Shown in pieces: positions 56,848-64,000 of a stretch of 64,000 nucleotides of DNA (positions within the stretch are counted from its first letter, which is position 1; each line of letters begins with the position of its first letter). Both the position numbers and the translations under genes were made by a program. The DNA comes from Motacilla alba alba (Eukaryota > Chordata > Aves > Passeriformes > Motacillidae): assembly GCF_015832195.1 (NCBI RefSeq), contig NW_024037374.1, positions 2,666,001-2,730,000 of the forward strand, read 5' to 3'. The notes beneath the pieces are model-generated. The model saw only the letters and a program-made list of their open reading frames with translations, was not told the DNA's origin and did not search any database.

Positions 56848-59800
56848 GAGACTGAGGACAGAACAGGAGTGGCCTGGCAGGGCTTGAGGGGTGGATTCAG
56901 AAATGGTGGAACTTTTTCTCCATAGTTGAAAACAGCCAGAGAGAGAAATGACACCACAAATGCAGCTGGGGAGGACAAGACTGGACACAAGAGGAGAGGA
57001 ATTTCCCTGCCAGGGCAGGATTGTGGTGCAACACATCCCCCAAGAGGAGCCTGGAGCAACCCAAGGCTTTGTGTGGGCAGGCAGAGGCAGGCAGGAGGCA
57101 GAGCTGTCAGCAAAGGAAGGGGCCAGCCAGGTGGGGCAGCCGGGGGGTGACGACAGCCTGCAGGGACAGAGGCACAGGGCAGGGACACCGTGGGACAGCC
57201 TGGGCTGCACAGGGCACAGGGATGGGCAGCAGCTGCAAGGCCCTGCCAGAGCCAACTTGGGCAGCACTTGGGCCATGGCTGCTGGCCCTGGGCCTGAGGC
57301 CACGAGGGGACAAGTGACCCTTGCAGGCCTGGGGCCTCATTGCCTCCTTGTCCCTGCTCAGCAGCCTGGCAGGGGCCGCCCCATGCTCCTGCCCTTGGCA
57401 TTGCCCATCCCCACATGCCAGTGCCCATGCCGGGAAGAGCCCTGAGCAAGGAGGGAGGGACAGGATCTGCCTTGCCAGGGGCTGGGGCTCAGGCCTTGGC
57501 CCTTTGCATTCCTGAAACACAGCCAGCTTTGCTCAGCACCAGGGACAACTTTGCCTTGCTTGTCCCCAGCTGTCATCACTGCTTCCAGTGTTCTGCTCTG
57601 GCTGGAACCTGGGGACACTTTCTCAGTTGTGTCCCTGACAGAGATCTCTTCAAAGTGCAAGAAATTTCAGTGTTTGAATGTAGCTGAGTTCTTGAGGGAT
57701 TTGTAACATCACTGAAGGGGTTGTGACATCACAGAGCTGGCTGTGATGTCACAGAGTAGGTTGTGAGGCCATAGAGCAGACACTGCCATCATAGAGGGTG
57801 ACTCTGTGGCATCAGAGGAGTGGGTTGTGACATCACCAGGTGACTGTGTAAGATCATAGAGCAGGCTGTGACATCAAAGAAGAGACAGTGACATCACAGG
57901 GTGACTTTGTGCCATCACAGAGTCTTCTGTGACATCACAGAGCAGCTATATGACATCACATGTGACATCTCAGAGTTGACTCTGTGACATCATAAGAAGT
58001 CTGTGTGACATCATAGGGGCTGTCTGAGGTCACAGGGGAGGTGACTCTGCCCCAGCACCGCCTCACAGTTCCCCCCAGAGAAGTCCAATGCTGCTCGTGC
58101 ACAGTGGGGTCCCCTGTCCCCCCGGGGCCCCCTGCCCCCAGCACCGCAGCCTCCCCCAGAGGATGTTCCACGAGATCCACCCCGGAGCCTGACACAGGGA
58201 TGGGGGGCAGGGGCTGTGGGGGGTGGGATAGGGGGACAGGGACCACCCAGATGCCTCCCCGTGTCCCCTAGGGCCAGAGCCTGTGCCAGGGCTCCTTCAC
58301 CCTGTTACAAACCAGGGCTTGAGAGCGCTGAAAATATCCCCAGCAAGGGATCAGCAAAAAACAGATTTAATATTCAGAAATCGCACCACAAAGTTCCTTG
58401 GCAAGAGTCACTCTGCTCCTGACTGGACACTTCAGGCACAGCAAGGAAACAAAGCAACAACAAAACCAAAAAAAATCCAGGCAATCAAACCCGAAATGAA
58501 CTGAGAACTGTCCCTGTCTGTGTGTGTGTGACACAAGGACAGTGGGGGCAAGAATAAAAGGAACATGGCCTAAAAGCTTAACAGAGCTCAAACTTAAAAA
58601 GACTTAACTTCTACCTTAACCTTAACTTCTGCCTTAAACATCTCAGTTTAGCAAAAGAACAGCACTTAACAATATTTAACCTAACTTATAACATATGACT
58701 TGATGATTTTTTAGTGTATTAACACTGAACAATATTCAACTTAGCCTATATCTTATTAAACTCAAATTAGAAAAAGAAAAACTCTTAACACCATTTAACT
58801 TAACTTATCCCTCATGATGTAACCTTACCTACAGGCCTGACTGACTCAGCTATCCAAGGCATTCAAGCCCCTCAGAGAGCAGCATTTCTGCCCCATTTCC
58901 CCAGCACAGGCACTCCTGTGTGCACACAGACACCAAGAGTCAGTGCAAGGCACCTGTGAGAAATTCCCCTGAAGGCAGGAAATGCTCACTGTGGATGCTT
59001 TGGCATCTCCCCAGCAGGTGAAGGGTTGAGCCTGGAGGAGTGGGGGGATCGGCCCAGGCTCTGTCGCTGTTCAGGGATCCCCGAGTGCAGCAAACGGGAG
59101 AGTTCCCGGCTGGGAGAGGCCCCACTCAGAGGGAGTCGCTGGCCCAGGAGAGCTCCAAGGGGCTCCTTTTGGAGCGCTGTTTGTAGGGCCCCAAGAGAGG
59201 GGCTTCAGTCCCAGCAATGGTTCATCCTGGCCGCACTCGGCATCAACAGCTTTCTTTGGCAGGGTGAGAACAGGGATGTTGTGGCACTGAGGGAACAAAA
59301 GCAGTTCCCAGGGCTGCTCCTACAGAAACCAGGAGCTGGTTGGGCAGCAGCAGTTCCTGGGGCAGCCAGTGTTTGTGATGAGCTGCAGAGGAGCTGAGCC
59401 CAGGGGCTGCTGGCCAAGGCCGAGGCCCAAGGAGCATTTCTCAGCTGGCAGGGCGGCCTGAGAAGGGCAGGGGGGAATGCAGCAGCACAGGGCCATGGAA
59501 CCAAGGGAGCATTGTGACACCACGGAGCCTCATGGAACCATGGAGGCCATTATGACACTTCAAAGTCTCATGGAACCAAGGGGCCATTGTGACACTGTGG
59601 GCACAATGGAATCATGGAGACCATTGTGAAACTATGAGGTACCATGGAATAAGCAAATCATTGTGACACTGTGAGGCCTCATGGAACCAGTGAGACCATT
59701 GTGACCCTGGGGGTCCCCCCAGAATCAAGAGGACCATTGTGATACTGTGGGGCCTGGTGAAACCAAGAGGCCTTTGTGACACTGCAGGGTGGCATGGAAC

Positions 59801-61747
59801 CAAAGCTTCATTGTGACATTGCAGGGCCTGATGTCAGCAGTGGTCTATTGTGACACTGTGGGCCTCATGGAACAGAGGAGTCACGTGACATTGTGGGACC
59901 TGGGGAACCATGGAGACCATTGTGACACTGCAAGGCCTCATGGAAGCATTGGGACTATTGTGACACTGTGGGGTCTTATGAAACCTAGAGGCCATTGTGA
60001 CACTCTGGGACCCCATTGAACCAAGGGTCCATTGTGACACTGCAGGTCTTCTTCTAATCAAGGCACCATTGTGACACTTCAGGGCCCCATAAAACCAAGG
60101 GGACACAGAGCATGTCTGGCTGGTTTGGCCTCCCCTGGAATGCCTGACTGGTCCAGCTGACCTTGGCATGTTGAGGATCTCTTCTCATCTGCTGCTGAAA
60201 CACTGGGGCTCCATGCTTTCCTTCCTGTGAAAAAGAACTCTCCTTCTCCTCCAGGCACCCATGGTCAGAATTGGGATTTCACCTCCCAATTTCCTTATAT
60301 CCAAGGATTGTTTCAATAGGAATATTGCCAGGACAAGTCTGGCTGGCAGTGGTTTCACAAGGGTCATTTCCCATCTGTCTCCAAAACATTGGGGAAGGTT
60401 CTGTGCTTTCCTTCCTATGGGAAAGAACAGTCCTGCTTCTCCAGGCACCCATGGGTGAGATTGGGATTCCACCTCCAATATTCCTTAAATCAAAAGACTG
60501 CTCCCAGACAAAATCTGCCATTGCTGACAAGTCTGGCTGGCCTTGGACTAGTGAGGCTCTCACCTGCCTTCCAAACACTGGGGCTCTGTGCTTTCCTTCC
60601 TATGGAAAAGACCTGTCCTTCTCAGCCAGGTGCCCATGGCCACAATTGGGGTTCCACCTCCAACATTGCCCATTGTGAGAGACTGGAGCAGATTTTTGGC
60701 TCAAAACATTTCATGTGTGAGGGAGGAAGGGGCAGGTCCAGCCTTGCCCTGCCCTGGAACCCCCGTGTTATGTTTGCCTAATTATCCAATCACAAATAAA
60801 AACCAAACTGAATTAAATGTAGCAGCAATATTAATGAAGTAGTTTAGAATATATAACATTGAATACACTCAAAATATTGACAATATAATTTGTTAAAAGG
60901 AGGAATAATCTAGTTCTGATAATAACACATAAGTAATAAAATTACCATGTGGTATGGAGTGCAAGGGCTTTGGGACCCCTGCCACCTCACGTACAATGTC
61001 ATCAAGTTACAATTCCACTTTTTATGCTGTGTGCCATCACCATCTCCTCCCATTTTCCATTTGTCACATTCATATTTCCATCCTCATCATCATCTTCATC
61101 ACGCATGCGCCACCATTCCTTTTAGGTGGTCGCAGCACTCTTTGGGGGTCGTCTGAGGAAGGCTTCTCCTCTTCCTCAGGTGTCCTTTATTTCACCTTTG
61201 GATTACACATGCGCACCAAGCTGGTATAGTATGAGCCAAAACTAACATTATAAGAGCCAATGCCATGTTCTAACATTAAAGCAATAAATCTCATCCAATT
61301 AACATGTTCCTGATTTCCACCCAAGTTCTCCCTCTCTTTCCGATAAATTTAGTAGTAGTTATCTCTTACTCCTTCCTGTCCTGAACATCTGCAGGAAAAA
61401 GGGGGGGAGCAGACCCCTTCCTTCTTCCTGGCATTTCACTTTTTAACCATTTTGTTATCACCAAATAATAATTACTGTATCAATATCAATTACTGTTTCA
61501 ATTGTGTCAGCACGAATCACACCTATTTATCACAATTAGATGTTAGGAAAAAGCTTCTACTGAAAAAGTGATAAAGTACTGGAATTGTCTGCCCTGGCAG
61601 GTGGGGGAGTCACCATCCCTGGATGTGTTTACAAAAAGACTGGATATAGTACTGAGTGCCATGGTCTAGTTGAGATGGTGTTAGGGCATGCGTTGGACTT
61701 GATGATCTTCAAAGTCTCTTCCAGCCTTGTGATTCTGTGATTCTGTG
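56848..61747 (+). repeat. Segmental duplication copy A3
   Basis: Colinear with A1 from base 1. Sub-parts: M1 57,690-58,040; GC- and A/T-rich stretches 58,040-59,490; M2 59,490-60,100; M3 60,110-60,775; A/T-rich 60,775-61,530; CR1 3' end 61,535-61,747. Unlike A1 and A2 the CR1 end is complete and no LTR-like or T-rich element follows. No gene recognised. Confidence 0.9.
61535..61747 (+). mobile_element. CR1 LINE 3' end, complete, in A3
   Basis: Same block as at 5,025 but running on through TCTTCAAAGTCTCTTCCAGC to GTGATTCTGTGATTCTGTG, the 8-bp-repeat ending typical of CR1. Confidence 0.8.
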
Positions 61748-61878
61748 CTTGTGTGACATCACAGACCAGGTTGTGACACCATACAGTAGGCTATGACATC
61801 GCTGGTTTACTATGTGACATCACAGAGCAGGCTGTGACATTCATTGGCTGGTTGTGTGACACCACAGAACAGGTTGTG
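61748..61878 (+). repeat. M1 minisatellite before ERV-N3
   Basis: GTGACATCACAGAC/GAG-type units. The last six bases before the LTR are GTTGTG. Confidence 0.8.
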
Positions 61879-62544
61879 TGTCGGAACTCAGAATGTCCCA
61901 CAGACATTCTCGGATGTTCCAGACCCAGGTCAAAAGCATCTGAGACCCTGGCATGCAGCCAGAAACCCCTGTGGCTTTGAATCTGACCCATGGAACAGTT
62001 TACCAACTTTGCAGGAAGAACAAGAAGTCACAAAAGTTTAGATATTGTAGTAGAAGTAGTCACGAAGTAAAGGGTAGGATTTCTGAGTGCTGTACAGGGG
62101 GGTTTTAAGCCTTGTACGCAGGGGTCCAAGTTTTGTACATGGGGGTCAGGAGTTCTAAGATGGAGGGACTTGGGTGTGCCCTGTCCTCTTTCTTTCTCCT
62201 TCCTAACCTCCATGTCTTTGGTGGTGTTGGCACTGACAGATTGGTTTAGAGTAGAAAGTCACCATTCAATATAGATAGTAGGTATTGGAGAAAAAGCATA
62301 AACATGTAGTACGTAATATATGATATAAAAGATAGCACCAGCCCCCTGGGAGGGCAGAGTGCCTTTGTCTGAGCTGCTGAACGGGCCACAGCAGTTCAGG
62401 GAGAAGAATCTTGTAGATAACCAACAATAAACAACCTTGAGAACAGACAACAGAAGACTACTGAGTCTTTCTTCGAAGGCACGGGTTGGAGGAGGGACTT
62501 TTCCATCTTTCGGGGTCATCCCAATCCGGGGGTGAAACCCCACA
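61879..62544 (+). mobile_element. 5' LTR of ERV-N3
   Basis: 666 bp, TGTCGGAACTCAG to GGTGAAACCCCACA, with TATA box and AATAAA as in the other copies. It has the same length and the same CAGCCCCCTGGGAGG variant as the LTR at 11,717. Confidence 0.93.
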
Positions 62545-62546
62545 TC

Positions 62547-62564
62547 TGGCGTCCCTGGGTGGGC
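62547..62564 (+). promoter_or_regulatory. Primer binding site of ERV-N3 (tRNA-Asn)
   Basis: TGGCGTCCCTGGGTGGGC, complementary over all 18 bases to the tRNA-Asn 3' end including CCA, as I recall the vertebrate sequence. Confidence 0.82.
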
Positions 62565-63009
62565 ACGACTGAAGCAAAGATATAAAACCATCAGACGACC
62601 TCCAAACCCAATCTGGAAAGAAGGCACATTCCGAAGTTCCAGAGAGAGAGAGCAGAGAGCCCGGAACAAAAACATCACCAAGACAAAATCACCTCGAGAG
62701 CAGCCCGGAGAGGAAGAAAACCAGAGATGTACGTCTGGAATTCCTCGCCTGAAAAATTGCTGGACAGGGACCAGGACCATCTCCGGACCGACCTTGCGTT
62801 GATTCAGCTCTTGGTGAGAACAGTCAAAACTAAGAACATGGGGAAAGCATATTCCCAGGAACAACTCAGGGAGATTAATGGACATCTTTATCATGTAGCA
62901 ACAGGGAAAGAAAACAAGGCCTTGAAACTTTTGGTTCCAGAGAGAGTAATGCGGGAGGAAATTTCGCGGAGTGCCGCGGGGGTACCTTTTATCAGCAGGC
63001 AGTAGAAAT

Positions 63010-63472
63010 GACTCCCAGTCGGGGGGGGGATACCTCCTTGCCATCCGCAAGAGAGGGAATCGTCTAGCCATCCGCAGACGGGGTTTACTGTTATGAAATT
63101 AGGAGGAACAGAACTGACTCTCACCAAAAGGTGGGGGGGGGGGATCGTTATCACCTTCAGGACTTACAGGGTGCACAGGCACACCTCTTCCAGTTGCGGG
63201 AAAGCGCGGCTTGAAGGACTGGGATTTTGCCTTCTTTGTGGCTTGTTCCCCAGAACTGCAGCCTGTGACAGAGGCGACGGCAGGATGGGGGGCAGAGAGA
63301 TTGCAGGACGGGAGAAGGAGCTGCTTTTCGGCGGCTGGCACAGAACCCATGCCGAGGTGGCACCGGTCAGCCGGCAGCCCGGGGGGCCCGCACAGGCGGC
63401 GGCGGGGGTTGCGGAGGCTGGCGGGGGGGCCACGCCGGCAGCGGGGGCGCGGCGGTGGCAGCAGCTGCGGCC

Positions 63473-63506
<34 letters not shown>

Positions 63507-64000
63507 GCGCATGCGCAGTGCCGGCGGCAGGAGAGGCAGCGGCGGCGGGAAGCTCGGACGCGGCGGTTGCGCGTTCCCAGGGTGCCGTGACGCGCTCCAT
63601 GCTGAGAGCCCGCGCGGCCGCGGACACGGCCGCCCGACAGGCGGGGGGGCCACTCCCGCACATTGCAGCAGTGCCGCTGGCAGGACTGAGCTCACTGAGA
63701 CTGAGCAGAGATCCGCGGAGATGCTCGTCTCGGAGCGGCAGCGCCAGTGCGCGCGCGCGTGTCGGTGGAGCGAAACCCTGCCTGGTCGGGGAGGGGCAGC
63801 TCGCATGTTGTAGACGCGAAACGGGCACAGACGGGACAGGAATCGCGCGCTCGGTTGTGGACGTTGGCACGGAGCCAGGGGAGGCGGATCCCAGTGGACA
63901 GCAGAGCAGGGCACAGGCAGAGACGGGACAAGGTCAGGGCGGAGATGTCCTTCAAGGCACCGCTCTGTCAGAGTTGCTAGGCAACCACAGTAGCCAGAAT
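63010..64000 (+). promoter_or_regulatory. CpG-rich tract inside ERV-N3
   Basis: Same tract as 16,570-17,500. A longer CGG run (about 63,470-63,505) precedes the NRF1-type GCGCATGCGC at 63,507-63,516, and the X-box-like GTTGCTAGGCAAC is at 63,973-63,985. Relative to N2 it has an extra piece near 63,630-63,655 (ACGGCCGCCCGACAGGCGGG), also present in N1. Confidence 0.5.

Larger units (their letters stand above)
61879..64000 (+). mobile_element. ERV-N3: 5' part of a third ERV-N provirus, runs off window
   Basis: 5' LTR, primer site, leader, leader frame and CpG-rich tract colinear with ERV-N2 16,109-17,510. The leader frame has lost its ATG (ATGGGAGG became CTGGAAAG), leaving an ATG at 62,727. 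The 3' part lies beyond 64,000. Confidence 0.9.

Overview
The window looks like a repeat-dense interval of a songbird (passerine) genome. The evidence is avian CR1 LINE pieces, a tRNA-Ile-headed SINE with a CR1-like tail (the arrangement known for TguSINE1), class II and ERVL-like avian endogenous retroviruses, and one intact olfactory receptor of the bird-expanded OR14-like type. That receptor (28,015-28,947, minus) is the only cellular gene I can support with confidence. Almost everything else is retroviral, LTR, LINE/SINE or minisatellite DNA.

Layout. Three same-orientation copies of one large segment (here 'A') lie at 1-7,927 (A1), 44,207-51,489 (A2, cut by a 1,000-N gap) and 56,848-61,747 (A3). 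Each carries, in order, a GC-rich unit, a TGACATCA-type minisatellite (M1), an A/T-rich stretch, a ~37-bp minisatellite (M2), ~190-bp repeats (M3) and a CR1 3' end. A1 and A2 continue into two further LTR-type elements and an LTR of the tRNA-Asn-primed family; A3 does not. M2 and M3 blocks also occur outside A, some inverted (33.6-34.0 kb, 41.3-43.9 kb).

11.7-24.8 kb holds a nested retroviral structure. A class II provirus on the minus strand (ERV-N1: pro/dUTPase, broken pol, frameshifted env, LTRs at 11,717-12,382 and 24,152-24,816) is interrupted in pol by a 4.6-kb plus-strand provirus of the same family (ERV-N2, 15,435-20,061) with a perfect 6-bp target duplication TTGGAT. The two lie head to head, so the region is a large inverted repeat. 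A third family member (ERV-N3) starts at 61,879 and runs off the window. Its primer site is an 18-nt match to the 3' end of tRNA-Asn as I recall it. In all three copies the place where gag should be is occupied by a conserved CpG-rich tract with NRF1-like and RFX X-box-like motifs. In N1 and N2 it is followed by AT-rich sequence without a recognisable gag. This is the most unusual item in the window.

24.9-34.6 kb holds a decayed CR1 LINE, the olfactory receptor, CR1 and LTR scraps and a ~153-bp tandem repeat. 34.6-41.3 kb is a degenerate ERVL-like provirus on the minus strand (gag-pro-pol, no env). 52.5-56.8 kb holds the SINE, at least one solo LTR and a five- to six-unit M3 array.

The sequence outside the receptor shows no operon-like or pathway logic. 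The story is one of insertion, nesting, segmental duplication and rearrangement. Most notably, the 6-bp duplication flanking the 3' LTR at 11.7 kb matches the one flanking the 5' LTR at 61.9 kb, not the flank of the LTR at 24.8 kb.
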